This document shows, one piece after another, positions 28,181 through 37,229 of a stretch of DNA of 64,000 nt (its first letter is position 1; each line of letters starts with the position of its first letter). Location: positions 124,001-188,000 of the forward strand of contig JAJZQH010000001.1 in assembly GCA_021810905.1 (NCBI GenBank). Direction: 5' to 3'. Source of the stretch: a bacterium. Lineage in GTDB: Bacteria > UBA10199 > 2-02-FULL-44-16 > JAAZCA01. The notes below the pieces were generated by a model that did not search any database, had not been told where the DNA came from, and saw only the letters and a list, made by a program, of their open reading frames with translations. Both the position numbers and the translations under genes were made by a program.

Positions 28181-28230
28181 CTTGCGAACGACGATTCACG
28201 AACGACTAACGACGAAAGACGAACGACTGG
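28181..28230. repeat. Heptamer array, ACGAACG family
   Basis: Units ACGATTC, ACGAACG, ACTAACG, ACGAAAG, ACGAACG, ACTGG start 3 bp downstream of the xerC stop (minus strand). Related words recur in inverted pairs at 38266-38366. The rest of the 28085-28180 gap is not repetitive. Confidence 0.8.
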
Positions 28231-28232
28231 TG

Positions 28233-29135
28233 TTACGCTTTTGGATGCGCTTCGTCGTAGGCCTTCATCAGGTTTTCGATTCCTACGTGCGTATACTTCT
28301 GTGTGGTGGAGAGGCTCGAATGACCTAGAAGTTCCTGGATGCCGCGCATGTCGGCGCCTTGTCCAAGCAGATGAGTGGCGAACGTATGCCGGAGCACGTG
28401 AGGAGTGACGGTCTTCTGCAGGCCGCAGCGGCGCAGGTATTTTGTAAGCAGGCGCTCGATGGAGCGCGCTGTCAGGCGTCCGCCATGCCTGTTTGCGAAG
28501 AGCCACGATTGGGCCGGGTGCGTGGGGAGAACCGATCTCTTGCCCAGATACACGCCAAGCGCCGCCACTGCCTTGCCGCCCATCGGAACGATGCGTTCCT
28601 TGCGCCCCTTTCCAAGGACGCGAACGGTCGCCGATTGCAGATCGGCATCTTCTATGTTGAGCCCCACGAGCTCGCTCACGCGCAGGCCGGACGCATAGAG
28701 CAATTCAAGTATCGCCCGATCGCGCGCGCCCAGCACGTCTTCGCCTGCTGCCGCATCGATGAGAGCGAAGACCTCGTCCACCGTGAGAAATTTCGGCACG
28801 CGCTTAGGTATCTTGGGCGTGGCCACTTCCTTTGCAGGATTCTTTTCCATCAACTTCTCGCGCATGCAGAAGTTGAAAAACGTACGAAGCGATGCAAGTT
28901 TGCGGGCCATCGAGGAAGCTGAGAGGCTCGACCAGCGCCTCTCCATGTATTCGCGTACGACGGACGCATCCAACTCGCCCATGCGCCCTGCCACACCGCT
29001 TGTCATGCCTGGATACTTTGACTCAAGGAAAGCTGAAAATTGCTGTATATCCACCAGATAGTTCTTGTGTGTATGCGGTGAGACCATCCTCTCGTGCTGC
29101 ATATAGGACGAAAAACGGTCTATGAGACCTTTCAT
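28233..29135 (-). CDS. xerC: Tyrosine recombinase XerC
   Basis: Resolves chromosome dimers at dif together with XerD. The 300 residues comprise an N-terminal SAM-like core-binding domain (about 1-95) and a catalytic domain. Visible catalytic residues are Arg in YASGLRVSELVGL, Lys in GKGRKERIVP, His-x-x-Arg in TPHVLRHTFATHLL and His plus nucleophile Tyr in GHSSLSTTQKYTHV. It heads the operon with hslV and hslU, a conserved pairing. There is no adjacent integrase target or phage gene. Confidence 0.95.
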   Translation of the reverse strand: MKGLIDRFSSYMQHERMVSPHTHKNYLVDIQQFSAFLESKYPGMTSGVAGRMGELDASVVREYMERRWSSLSASSMARKLASLRTFFNFCMREKLMEKNPAKEVATPKIPKRVPKFLTVDEVFALIDAAAGEDVLGARDRAILELLYASGLRVSELVGLNIEDADLQSATVRVLGKGRKERIVPMGGKAVAALGVYLGKRSVLPTHPAQSWLFANRHGGRLTARSIERLLTKYLRRCGLQKTVTPHVLRHTFATHLLGQGADMRGIQELLGHSSLSTTQKYTHVGIENLMKAYDEAHPKA

Positions 29136-29159
29136 ACTCCCCCCGGGTTATGTTGACTG

Positions 29160-29189
29160 ATTTTACAGAAAGAAGGGCAGATAAATCAA
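29160..29189 (-). promoter_or_regulatory. Promoter of the xerC operon
   Basis: Minus-strand TTGATT (29189-29184), 18-bp spacer, TAAAAT (29165-29160), about 25 bp before the xerC start. A similar CTGTAAAATCA occurs before folD. Confidence 0.55.
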
Positions 29190-29213
29190 CTAGTTTGTCG
29201 CATAAAAGAATAT

Positions 29214-30320
29214 TTAGACGCGACGGCCGGAGGTAAGCGACAAGGCGGCGCCAAGAGCGACTACCGCCAGCAGAAGAAGGCCCGCGAGTCTCGGAAGAGT
29301 GATGAGCCCTGCATCGCCCTCCCTGTGGATGAGCGAGCACGAAGCGCCGTCGTAACCGTCCCTCGGGAAAGAAAATTGTCCGAGCGCTCCGCCCTGGTCA
29401 TCTCCGTCGCCGGCGCCGCCTGCGGTATCTCCCTGAGCCGGCTTGCTCTCAGAGGTCTCTGGACATGCCTTTGCCTCATTATCATAGAGATCGGGAATGC
29501 CGTTGGCATTGGCATCGACCCATCCGCCCTCCTGAGCGTCGGGACAGCCGTCGTTGTCAGAGTCGTCGTCGCGCGCGTTGGGAATTGCGTCGCAGTCGAC
29601 ATCGGAGACGCTCTTCGGCGGACGGCAGTCTCCTTCCCCCTGCACCAGCTGTACATCGAAGTCGGGAAGGCCGTCGCCGTCGAAATCTCCCTTTGTCTCG
29701 ACTCCATCATCGACGCCGTCCCTGTCCGTATCGACGATTGTAGGATCGGTCTCATCTGGATCGAGCCAGCCGTTTCCGTTCGCGTCTTCCTCTCCATCCT
29801 TCAAGCCGTCGCCGTCGGAATCAGGATTCAGAGGATCCAGCGCATGCGGATTCCTGAAGTTCGTGCCCGCGGCCTGCAGGCCGTGGCAGCCGTTGACATC
29901 CTCCGGTTGAATAGCACCCAGCTCGACCCCGTCTGAAAGCCCGTCTTCATCGGTATCGCAACGAGTAGGTTTCGTACCTATCCGCCGTTCCTCCCCATCC
30001 GAAACGCCATCCCCGTCCGTATCGGCATTCTTCGGGTCTGTTTCGTCAGTTCCCAACATGCCATCGCTGTCGCGAACCCCCTCCTCGCTGTCTGGCAGAC
30101 CATCGCCATCACTGTCCACGTCGCTGTCTATTACCGTGATGGGCGGTATCTTTATTTTTGCACGGATAATCGTATGCGCCGCAGGGTAAATGTCTGAGAG
30201 ACTGGAGAGCGCGCTATCAATGCGCACAAGGCATACCGCGGCCAGCACCATGAGAAAAAGCGCCGCCTTGAACGATGGCGTTAGCCATCCGCGGAATCGG
30301 TCTGTCGAAGAATCGCCCAT
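29214..30320 (-). CDS. TSP3-repeat surface protein with C-terminal sorting tail
   Basis: The 368-residue protein has an N-terminal membrane/signal segment (about residues 18-38). About ten aspartate-rich calcium motifs ([27 protein letters not shown] and relatives) follow between 65 and 280, and then a Gly/Asp-rich linker. The end is a Cys-Ser pair (GASCSL), a hydrophobic stretch (about 340-360) and Arg-Arg, the same tripartite tail as the giant protein at 7024. It is probably anchored to the cell surface with its TSP3 rod outside. The partner is unknown. Confidence 0.85.
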   Translation of the reverse strand: MGDSSTDRFRGWLTPSFKAALFLMVLAAVCLVRIDSALSSLSDIYPAAHTIIRAKIKIPPITVIDSDVDSDGDGLPDSEEGVRDSDGMLGTDETDPKNADTDGDGVSDGEERRIGTKPTRCDTDEDGLSDGVELGAIQPEDVNGCHGLQAAGTNFRNPHALDPLNPDSDGDGLKDGEEDANGNGWLDPDETDPTIVDTDRDGVDDGVETKGDFDGDGLPDFDVQLVQGEGDCRPPKSVSDVDCDAIPNARDDDSDNDGCPDAQEGGWVDANANGIPDLYDNEAKACPETSESKPAQGDTAGGAGDGDDQGGALGQFSFPRDGYDGASCSLIHREGDAGLITLPRLAGLLLLAVVALGAALSLTSGRRV

Positions 30321-30508
30321 ACAGCCCCTTTTCGTCTGCGCACGAAAAATGTTGCGTGATATTTAACAGGAAGGTTCGCGCGGCAAAAGGCGCAGCGCGA
30401 CATCAATCGGACGCCCCCTTACACGCCGCGTTACCCATTGACGCGGCGTCCGTTGAAAGTGCGCAACTTTCTGCGCGTAATGCCGATACAAAGATCAATG
30501 AGATGATT

Positions 30509-30573
30509 CCCCGCAGCCTGCTGCGGGGTTTCCGCCACCCTCTCCCTTGAAGGGAGAGGGAAGGGTGAGGGTG
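30509..30573. repeat. Two adjacent palindromic repeats
   Basis: CCCCGCAG-CCTG-CTGCGGGG (30509-30528) is followed by a CTCTCCCTTGAAGGGAGAG palindrome with flanking CACCCT/AGGGTG (30537-30573). A third stem, ACGCCGCG/CGCGGCGT, lies at about 30422-30449. All are in the 30321-30588 gap, which otherwise holds no gene. Confidence 0.75.
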
Positions 30574-30588
30574 ATCGGAGATGTTATC

Positions 30589-31707
30589 ATGGCAGACCCC
30601 GTTAAAGGAACAAACAACTGCAGCGCTTTGAAAACGGAAGAATTGCGCCGCTCGTGCGAACAACGGCAGGCGCAGCTGAAAACCGCACAACAGAGATGCG
30701 ACGGGCGTGCAACTCCGGGTACTCCTCCGAACGACGCATGCAAGGCGGCGATGGAAGTCTGCTCCTCCGATGCGGCAGGTCCCTACACGCTCGAGACGGA
30801 TCAACAATTATTTTCAGCGCATACTCAGGATGAGTGCATGAGCATGGCGCCGATCATTGCCGGCTTCGGATACACGATCAAACGGGTCACTACCGGCAGG
30901 CCGAATTCCCAACCGCCAGCCGCACCTGCCCCAGGCGGCAGGAGCGCAAACAGCTCCGCAGCGGGTAGCGCATCTCCGTCCGGCGGAGGTCGGCAGGCGG
31001 GCCCTGGCAACAACGTACAGAAGCCCCCGGCCGCACCGGAAAATCTGCGCGCCAGATGCGACGCCCGCTCGACTCCGGGAACGCCTCAAAATAGCGCGTG
31101 CAAGGCTGCAGTAGATTCCTGCGTTTCAAATACGAAAGGTCCATATACTCTGGAAACCGCCGAGCGATCATTTTCCGCGAGCAATCAGGACGAGTGCGTC
31201 AGTTTGGCGCCGATAATTGCCGGATTCGGTTACACGATAACGAAAGTAACTACTGCACCGCAAAAACCTCAATCGCCATCACAGCCGTCACCTCCGTCCA
31301 CCGGTCAGACCACAAACAGTTCCACAGACAACGGCGTACCTCTTGTAGATAATCCTCTTCCTACCGACGCTGCCGGCGCTCGTCTTGTAAAACCGTTCGG
31401 CGATGTCAACATGCGGCTTCGCGTGACGAACGGAACCTTTGTCGAGGAAAGGAGAACCCTCCTCTTCGATGGAACTAATGGAATAAAGGGAATCCCCATA
31501 AGGATGAGGTATTCTGTCACGAGATTGCAGCCAGACAGATACCGCATCGCGTATAGTATCTATGACAAGGATGGCGCACAGATCGGAGAAGCGCAGTCAC
31601 TGGACTTCGACGCAAGCGGCGGCAGCATTAATCTGGGTTTTGAAGTGACGCTCTGGTCAGCCGGCAATTTCGGAAGCGTGAAATCGATCAAAATCGTTCC
31701 CCTCTAA
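30589..31707 (+). CDS. Signal-less protein with a duplicated Cys domain
   Basis: Unrecognised 372-residue protein. I choose the start at 30589 (MADPVKGTNNCSALK) with GGAG upstream; 14 upstream in-frame codons are repeat DNA. The N-terminus has Cys 11, 23 and 37. Two copies of a 67-residue unit (36-102 and 156-222, period 120) share RCD-R-TPGTP, ACKAA, a Cys, GPYTLET, QDEC and APIIAGFGYTI; each has four Cys. Pro/Ser-rich linkers separate them. A beta-rich C-terminal domain (about 265-372, LRVTNGTFVEERRTLLFDG) has no Cys. No signal peptide or membrane segment. Its N-terminus resembles that of the barrel-like protein at 12748. Confidence 0.75.
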   Translation: MADPVKGTNNCSALKTEELRRSCEQRQAQLKTAQQRCDGRATPGTPPNDACKAAMEVCSSDAAGPYTLETDQQLFSAHTQDECMSMAPIIAGFGYTIKRVTTGRPNSQPPAAPAPGGRSANSSAAGSASPSGGGRQAGPGNNVQKPPAAPENLRARCDARSTPGTPQNSACKAAVDSCVSNTKGPYTLETAERSFSASNQDECVSLAPIIAGFGYTITKVTTAPQKPQSPSQPSPPSTGQTTNSSTDNGVPLVDNPLPTDAAGARLVKPFGDVNMRLRVTNGTFVEERRTLLFDGTNGIKGIPIRMRYSVTRLQPDRYRIAYSIYDKDGAQIGEAQSLDFDASGGSINLGFEVTLWSAGNFGSVKSIKIVPL

Positions 31708-34011
31708 TCACTCTTCCGTCTTCTTCTTATACCCGCATTCCGGCTTTGGACAGGCCACATACGGCGCTCCACCCTTTCTCGTTTTCTCCACGAGCACGGG
31801 CGAACCGCAGTCAGGGCATGGGCCAGGAATCGGTTTGTCCCACAGGGCGAATTTGCATGATGGATAGCGGGCGCATCCGTAGAATATGCGGCCGCGCTTG
31901 GAGCGCTTCTGCACCAGTTGCCCCTTGCCGCACTCAGGGCAGGTGACGCCTGTGCCTATTGATTTCGTCCCCTTGCATTCGGGATACCTGGAGCATGCCA
32001 GAAATTCGCCGAACTTCCCTCGCTTCTTGAGCATGGGGCTGCCGCAGATATCGCAGCGCTCATCGGACTGAAGTTCTTTCTGGACCTCGATTCCCCCGTC
32101 TTCCCTGCGAACGAATTCCTTGGTCGTGCGGCACTGAGGATAGGTAGAGCAGGCGAGAAATTCGCCGTGACGCCCCCACTTGATTACCATGGGATTGCCG
32201 CATTTTTCGCAGACTATATCGGTAGTCACCTGCTCGCGCTTCACGTTGCGCATCGTGGAACGCGCCTGCGAAAGCGCGCTCTCAAAAGGCGTGTAGAAGT
32301 CGCGCAGCGCCGCTATCCAGCTTCGACGCCCTTCCTCCACATCGTCAAGCTCGCCCTCCATCTGCGCGGTGAAACCGACGTCAAGTATCGCAGGAAAACT
32401 TGCCACCAGCAGCTCGTTGACCAGTTTGCCGAGTTCAGATGGCCGAAAGCGTCCCTCGAGTTTTTTCACGTAGCCCTTGTCCTGTATCGTGCTCATGATC
32501 GAGGCGTAAGTCGACGGCCGCCCGATCCCTTTTTCTTCCAGCTCCTTGACGAGCGAGGCCTCGGTGAAGCGCGGCGGAGGCTGCGTGAAATGCTGGTTCG
32601 GATCGATCTCGACGACCTTTAAGATCTCGCCTTCTTTCAAATCCGGCAGCGTGGGATTTTCCTCCTCGTCCTTCTCCGCGATTTCATCCTCGCCTTCTAT
32701 ATATACGGAGATGAAGCCAGGAAACTTGAGGACCTGACCCGTCGCGCGCAGGAGGAATCTTCCCGCCTCCACGTCGAACGAAGTCTGATCGTAGACAGCC
32801 GGCTTCATCTGAGAGGCCACAAAGCGCTTCCAGATAAGATCGTAGAGGCGCAGCGCATCTCGCTCCAGATAAGGTTCGACCGCGTCCGGTGGATAGCTGA
32901 GGGAAGTAGGCCTCACCGCTTCGTGCGCGTCCTGCGCCCCTCGCTTGCTCTTGTAGACGACCGGCTTGTCCGGCAGAGATTCTACGCCAAAGCGATCGCT
33001 TATAAACGCGCGCACCTCGGTTATCGCGCTGTCGGCGACCCTCGTTGAATCGGTACGCATGTAGGTGATCAGACCCACGGCGCCTTCGGAGCCGATCTCG
33101 ACTCCTTCGTAGAGCATCTGCGCGAGGGTCATCGTCTTCTTGGCAGTGAAACCCAGTTTTCGCGCTGCCTCCTGCTGGAGTTTCGAGGTCGTGAACGGCG
33201 GAGACGGATTGCGGCGGCGCTCGCTCTTTTTGATTGTCGCCAACCGGAATTTCTCGCCTTTGAGTTCATTCACTACCGAGGATGCGCCTGATTCATTGGC
33301 TATCGAGGCGTCCTTGCCGTCGATCTTTAAGAGCTTTGCCTCGAATTGCGGAGGCACGCTGCCTTCCAGATGCGCCACGACGGACCAATACTCGGTAGTC
33401 ACGAACGCTTCGATGGCGGCCTCGCGCTCGCACACGATGCGGACCGCGACCGACTGGACGCGCCCCGCGGAAAGCCCCCTGCGGACCTTTTCCCAGAGCA
33501 GCGGGCTTATGCGATAACCCACGAGCCTGTCGAGGATGCGGCGCGCCTGCTGCGCTTCGAAGAGGTTTTGATCGAGCTCAGAGGGATTGTTGATCGCATC
33601 CTTGATAGCGTGAGAGGTGATCTCGTTGAATCGCGCGCGAACGATGCGCGGCCCGGCGGCGACTGCTTTGCCCTTCGCCTTTCGCCCGCCCTTGCCTTTG
33701 CCGGCGCTGCGGCGGATATGGTCCGCGATGTGCCATGCGATCGCCTCTCCCTCTCGATCGGGGTCGGGCGCCAGAAAGACCTCATCGGCGGTCATCGCCG
33801 CGTCGGTGATTTGTTTTAAGACCTTGGCCTTTCCGCGAATGATTACGTAGTTGGGCGCAAAATCGTGAGTGACGTCCACACCAAGATCGCGTTCGGGCAG
33901 GTCTATCACGTGACCGACCGAAGCCATCACGGAATAGCCTTTGCCCAGGTATTTCTTGATCGTCTTGGCCTTGGCAGGCGATTCTACTACGACCAGTGCG
34001 TTAGGCATCAT
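31708..34011 (-). CDS. topA: DNA topoisomerase I
   Basis: Relaxes negative supercoils. The 767 residues show a TOPRIM domain (LVVVESPAKAKTIKKYLG and PDPDREGEAIAWH), the catalytic tyrosine in GLITYMRTDS, QDAHEAVRPT and GIGRPSTYA. Four C-terminal zinc-ribbon units follow (CEKCG...C, CDICG...C, CPECG...C, CPDCG...C). The stop is directly adjacent to the convergent gene at 31707 without a terminator. The start overlaps dprA as ATGA; Met2 is an alternative start. Confidence 0.97.
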   Translation of the reverse strand: MMPNALVVVESPAKAKTIKKYLGKGYSVMASVGHVIDLPERDLGVDVTHDFAPNYVIIRGKAKVLKQITDAAMTADEVFLAPDPDREGEAIAWHIADHIRRSAGKGKGGRKAKGKAVAAGPRIVRARFNEITSHAIKDAINNPSELDQNLFEAQQARRILDRLVGYRISPLLWEKVRRGLSAGRVQSVAVRIVCEREAAIEAFVTTEYWSVVAHLEGSVPPQFEAKLLKIDGKDASIANESGASSVVNELKGEKFRLATIKKSERRRNPSPPFTTSKLQQEAARKLGFTAKKTMTLAQMLYEGVEIGSEGAVGLITYMRTDSTRVADSAITEVRAFISDRFGVESLPDKPVVYKSKRGAQDAHEAVRPTSLSYPPDAVEPYLERDALRLYDLIWKRFVASQMKPAVYDQTSFDVEAGRFLLRATGQVLKFPGFISVYIEGEDEIAEKDEEENPTLPDLKEGEILKVVEIDPNQHFTQPPPRFTEASLVKELEEKGIGRPSTYASIMSTIQDKGYVKKLEGRFRPSELGKLVNELLVASFPAILDVGFTAQMEGELDDVEEGRRSWIAALRDFYTPFESALSQARSTMRNVKREQVTTDIVCEKCGNPMVIKWGRHGEFLACSTYPQCRTTKEFVRREDGGIEVQKELQSDERCDICGSPMLKKRGKFGEFLACSRYPECKGTKSIGTGVTCPECGKGQLVQKRSKRGRIFYGCARYPSCKFALWDKPIPGPCPDCGSPVLVEKTRKGGAPYVACPKPECGYKKKTEE

Positions 34012-35114
34012 TTACCTTTCAGGCGCCATCTGCGCCCGGGAAGCTCGCAGGCGATTCCCTCAAGAGAGAGCTCCGAGAGTTTTGCAAGCACTTCGCTCGC
34101 GTGCAGGCCGGTTATGGACACGATATCGTCGACGCTCGCCTCGCCGCGTGTTGCGATCGCCCTTAAAAGCGGTGAGTCCATATCCCAATCGTTTTTCAAA
34201 TGTCCAGGTTTTTTGAAAAATGCACCCGTCGCGACGAGCGGGGAAATGAGCGCCAGTACGTCATCTGCGGATTCCACAAGCGCCGCTCCATCGCGGATCA
34301 ATTTGTGCACGCCGCGGGCGTTCGACGAACCCGCGGGCCCAGGTACCGCAAAGACCTCGCGCCCCTGCTCCAGCGCATATCTTGCCGTGATAAGACTTCC
34401 GCTCCTCTCGGCCGCCTCCACGACCACCGTGGCCAGCGAGAGTCCGCTTATGATCCTGTTGCGCTGAGGAAAATTCGACGGGTGCGGCGGTTCTCCCGGA
34501 GGAAATTCGGAAATTCGCAGGCCGTGGCGCTCTATGTCGCGCGCCAGCTTTGCGTGAGAGGCGGGATAATCGATGTCATAGCCGCAGCCCTGCACCGCAA
34601 TCGTGACCCCTCCGCCTTGAATCGCGCCGCGGTGCGCGGCCGCATCGATGCCGTAGGCCATGCCGCTCACCACTGCAACACCTGCGGCTGCAAGCCCCTC
34701 GGCCATCTCCGCCGCAATATCCATCCCGCGCCTGGACGCGAGCCTCGAACCCACGATCGCCACCGACGGCATGGAGAGAGCGCAGCCGGCTTCGCCTATT
34801 ATAATGATGGAGGGAGGAGGATCGTGGATTTCAAGCAGATACTGCGGGTAATCGTCCGCACCAAGTCCTGTGATCCTACCTCCTCGCGCTACAATTTCTT
34901 TGAGCTCCCGTTCGAAGCGCGCCCAACCGTCGTTAGCGAGGAATCTGAGAAAGAGTTCCTCATTTTCTCCGAAACAATCGCGCAGACTTTGCCTGTCGCC
35001 CAGGAAGGCCGCCTGGGCCGTGCCGGTGCGTTCGATTATCGCTCTTGCGATTCTTGGATGGTGAAAGAAGAACTTCTGCAGCGCGAGCAAAAAAATACGC
35101 CCGTCCTGATCCAT
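34008..35114 (-). CDS. dprA: DNA-processing protein A
   Basis: Binds incoming single-stranded DNA and loads RecA in natural transformation. The 368 residues have an N-terminal helix-hairpin-like domain and the Rossmann core with VAIVGSRLASRRGMDIA, SGMAYGIDAAAHRGA, FPQRNRIISGLS and AERSGSLITA. A C-terminal winged-helix domain starts at about 305. It is paired with topA in many genomes, as here with a 4-bp overlap. Confidence 0.95.
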   Translation of the reverse strand: MDQDGRIFLLALQKFFFHHPRIARAIIERTGTAQAAFLGDRQSLRDCFGENEELFLRFLANDGWARFERELKEIVARGGRITGLGADDYPQYLLEIHDPPPSIIIIGEAGCALSMPSVAIVGSRLASRRGMDIAAEMAEGLAAAGVAVVSGMAYGIDAAAHRGAIQGGGVTIAVQGCGYDIDYPASHAKLARDIERHGLRISEFPPGEPPHPSNFPQRNRIISGLSLATVVVEAAERSGSLITARYALEQGREVFAVPGPAGSSNARGVHKLIRDGAALVESADDVLALISPLVATGAFFKKPGHLKNDWDMDSPLLRAIATRGEASVDDIVSITGLHASEVLAKLSELSLEGIACELPGRRWRLKGK

Positions 35115-35171
35115 GGGATCCTCCTCCTCATGTGACCTGGCACTGGCGCGGAAGAGTTGCTATTCTCTAAA

Positions 35172-35489
35172 TCATTTCAATGTGTCGGCATCTTCGGATA
35201 CGTCTGCCAATTTCACCCCGTCGACGCGTTCCTTGAGTTCCTTGCCGACCTTGAAAAACGGGAGTCTCTTCGGCTTCACCGCGATCGATTCCCCTGTACG
35301 CGGGTTGCGGCCTTTATACGCGCCGTATTCCTTTACTATGAAACTCCCGAGTCCCCTGATCTCTATTCTGTCTCCACGCGCTATGGCCTCAACCATGGAG
35401 TCGAAAATGAGATTTACCACGTCCTCCGCAGTCTTCTTCGTTATCTGCGCCTTCGCAGCAATCGCTTCGATGAGTTCCGACTTGTTCAT
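35172..35489 (-). CDS. HU/IHF-family nucleoid protein
   Basis: The 105-residue DNA-bending protein shows the family core IEIRGLGSFIVKEYGAYKGR, with the NPRTGESIAV DNA-arm and KRLPFFKVGKELKERV. The RGLGSF-x-V and GRNPRTGE motifs favour an IHF subunit over HU. The C-terminal 13 residues are an extra acidic tail. ATG at 35489 follows GAGGTGA; a GTG one codon earlier is possible. It lies upstream of dprA-topA. Together with the histone at 19090 it shows that this organism has both nucleoid protein types. Confidence 0.93.
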   Translation of the reverse strand: MNKSELIEAIAAKAQITKKTAEDVVNLIFDSMVEAIARGDRIEIRGLGSFIVKEYGAYKGRNPRTGESIAVKPKRLPFFKVGKELKERVDGVKLADVSEDADTLK

Positions 35490-35605
35490 CACTCACCTCA
35501 GTGTAATCTGCGGATTTCACTGAAAAAAGTAGCAACTCGACCTCTCAGTGTCAAGCGGCATTTACCTGATTTGATCGAACGCAGCGAGTCGAAGGAGCAA
35601 GAAAG

Positions 35606-36238
35606 TCATGATGGACTACTTATCGAGAGCAGGTTTTTGTCGCGCGGTGTCGGATAGGCCCACGCGGCCGTGAAGCGCTCAAGCGGAACACGCAAGTTCG
35701 GTTTCGGCGGCATGCCCGGGTCGTGAATCTCGATCCAGTCATCGCCGATGTCGCAGACGACTACGAAATGCCCTGAGTATCCCTCCGTGCCGTACAGAGG
35801 CGCAGCGTTGATGTTGACGATAACGACCGCACCGCGAGCGAGCTCGTTGCGCAAATCGCCGATGTCGGCGATTCGCCTTTCGATCGGCGCCATCCCGGCA
35901 AAGCGCCTGGAGATGCCGCGCTCAAGTTCCACGTCGCTGTGATCGATCTGCGACCGGCCGACCTCCTCACCGTAGCGCTCGATGAGGTACTCGCCGCCCC
36001 GAGCGGCAAAATCCGCATAGTCGAAATCTTCGATGAGTTTGATCGCAAGACCCTGTTCGATCATCCACAGCATCGCAGCAGTGGGCCATGTCCACTTTCC
36101 CTCGATCTTCTGCGAAATCGCATCGAGTTCCGAGTAGGTGAATTTGCGTTCGGGCATGAACACGGCGAGTGCCATCCTCAACGCCGCCTGAAAGCAGTGA
36201 GTGCCATCGCCGGTGTTTGGGAAAAAGGGTATTTTCAT
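35606..36238 (-). CDS. C39-like papain-fold peptidase family protein
   Basis: The 210-residue protein opens MKIPFFPNTGDGTHCFQAAL with the presumed nucleophile Cys15. The catalytic His lies in YSGHFVVV and the Asp in IHDPGMPP, the layout of Peptidase_C39_2 proteins. There is no signal peptide, ABC transporter domain or double-Gly substrate nearby, so it is not a bacteriocin exporter; its substrate is unknown. I chose the ATG at 36238, six bases downstream of an in-frame TTG. Confidence 0.8.
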   Translation of the reverse strand: MKIPFFPNTGDGTHCFQAALRMALAVFMPERKFTYSELDAISQKIEGKWTWPTAAMLWMIEQGLAIKLIEDFDYADFAARGGEYLIERYGEEVGRSQIDHSDVELERGISRRFAGMAPIERRIADIGDLRNELARGAVVIVNINAAPLYGTEGYSGHFVVVCDIGDDWIEIHDPGMPPKPNLRVPLERFTAAWAYPTPRDKNLLSISSPS

Positions 36239-36262
36239 GCACAACTCTTTCCGTGACTGGTG

Positions 36263-36296
36263 TTACGATTCACGATTCACGAATCACGATTCACGG
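36263..36296. repeat. Heptamer array, ACGATTC family
   Basis: Units ACGATTC, ACGATTC, ACGAATC, ACGATTC, ACGG between the tRNA-Arg 3' end and the peptidase start. The same words appear at 40118, 41836, 42449, 44440 and 60267. Confidence 0.85.
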
Positions 36297-36301
36297 TTTT
36301 A

Positions 36302-36377
36302 TGGTGACCCCGGCGCGAGTCGAACGCGCGACCCCCTGCTTAGGAGGCAGGTGCTCTATCCACTGAGCTACGGGGCC
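36302..36377 (-). tRNA. tRNA-Arg (CCT)
   Basis: Reverse complement folds with acceptor GGCCCCG/CGGGGTC, anticodon stem CCTGC/GCAGG and loop CTCCTAA (anticodon CCT), and T arm GCGCG-TTCGACT-CGCGC. CCA is encoded (36302-36304), unlike the other two tRNAs here. Confidence 0.95.
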
Positions 36378-36380
36378 AAG

Positions 36381-36679
36381 GCAGACCGTTGAAAATAGCC
36401 ATCTGCTGCGTTGCCCGTCGCGCCCACTCCCTGCGACGTACATTCAGTACGACTCGGTCGGGTCGCGACGTGCGCCTTGCATATGGCTATTTTGAACGGT
36501 CTGCGAACAAGTTGTCAAATATTTCCCAGTACGACTCGGCCGGTCTCCTCGCTCCGCCTTGTCTCACGCCATTTCTTAACGTCGACAAACAAGTTTTCAA
36601 TTTACTGACGTCTCGGTCGGGTCGCGACGTGCGCCTTGCATATGGCTATTTTGAACGGTCTGCAAACAAGTTTTCAAAT
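36381..36679. repeat. Large hairpin repeat with duplicated right arm
   Basis: Left arm GCAGACCGTTGAAAATAGCC and onward (36381-36422) pairs with 36464-36504 over about 40 bp. A 67-bp segment containing this right arm (36454-36520) is repeated at 36613-36679 with two mismatches. It begins 4 bp upstream of the tRNA-Arg 5' end and fills the gap to apt. In the 36680-36725 stretch a degenerate CACGATC heptamer array runs into the apt stop. Confidence 0.85.
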
Positions 36680-36707
36680 TGCTTACGCCTCAGTCACGAT
36701 CCACAAA

Positions 36708-37229
36708 TCACGCGTAATTCACGAGCGAGAAGATCGGAGTATTTTTCATCTTTTCGCGGCCGCAGAGAAAAGCCAGCTCCACTACAAAAGCGCATTCCAC
36801 TACTTCTCCTCCCTGCTTTCTAATCAGTTCGCATGCGGCGCCCGCTGTGCCGCCTGTTGCAAGCAGATCGTCCACTATGAGCACGCGCTGTCCCTTGGAC
36901 ACGGCGTCCGTGTGTATCTCGATGGTCGCGGAGCCGTACTCCAAGTCGTAGGAGATCTCAACCGTCTTGTAGGGGAGTTTGCCTTTTTTTCTCACAGGCA
37001 CAAACGATGCCCCGAGCTGGTGCGCAATCGGGGCGCCGAAGAGAAACCCGCGCGATTCTATTCCTGCGACGACATCTATGTCTTTTCCCTTATACCGATC
37101 CACAAAGCGCTCGATAGCCGCGGAGAACGCGGCATGGTTGTGAAGCAGCGGCGTAATGTCTTTAAATACGATCCCGGGTTTCGGAAAATCCTTAACGTCG
37201 CGAATGTGCTTTTTGAACATTTGTTCCAT
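36708..37229 (-). CDS. apt: Adenine phosphoribosyltransferase
   Basis: Salvages adenine with PRPP to AMP. The 173 residues show [40 protein letters not shown] and the PRPP loop [17 protein letters not shown]. The start has a GGGGAAGG site that lies inside the end of the nlpD-like gene (38-bp overlap in another frame). The last codons lie in a degenerate repeat. It may recycle the adenine freed by MTA or SAM turnover. Confidence 0.95.
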   Translation of the reverse strand: MEQMFKKHIRDVKDFPKPGIVFKDITPLLHNHAAFSAAIERFVDRYKGKDIDVVAGIESRGFLFGAPIAHQLGASFVPVRKKGKLPYKTVEISYDLEYGSATIEIHTDAVSKGQRVLIVDDLLATGGTAGAACELIRKQGGEVVECAFVVELAFLCGREKMKNTPIFSLVNYA

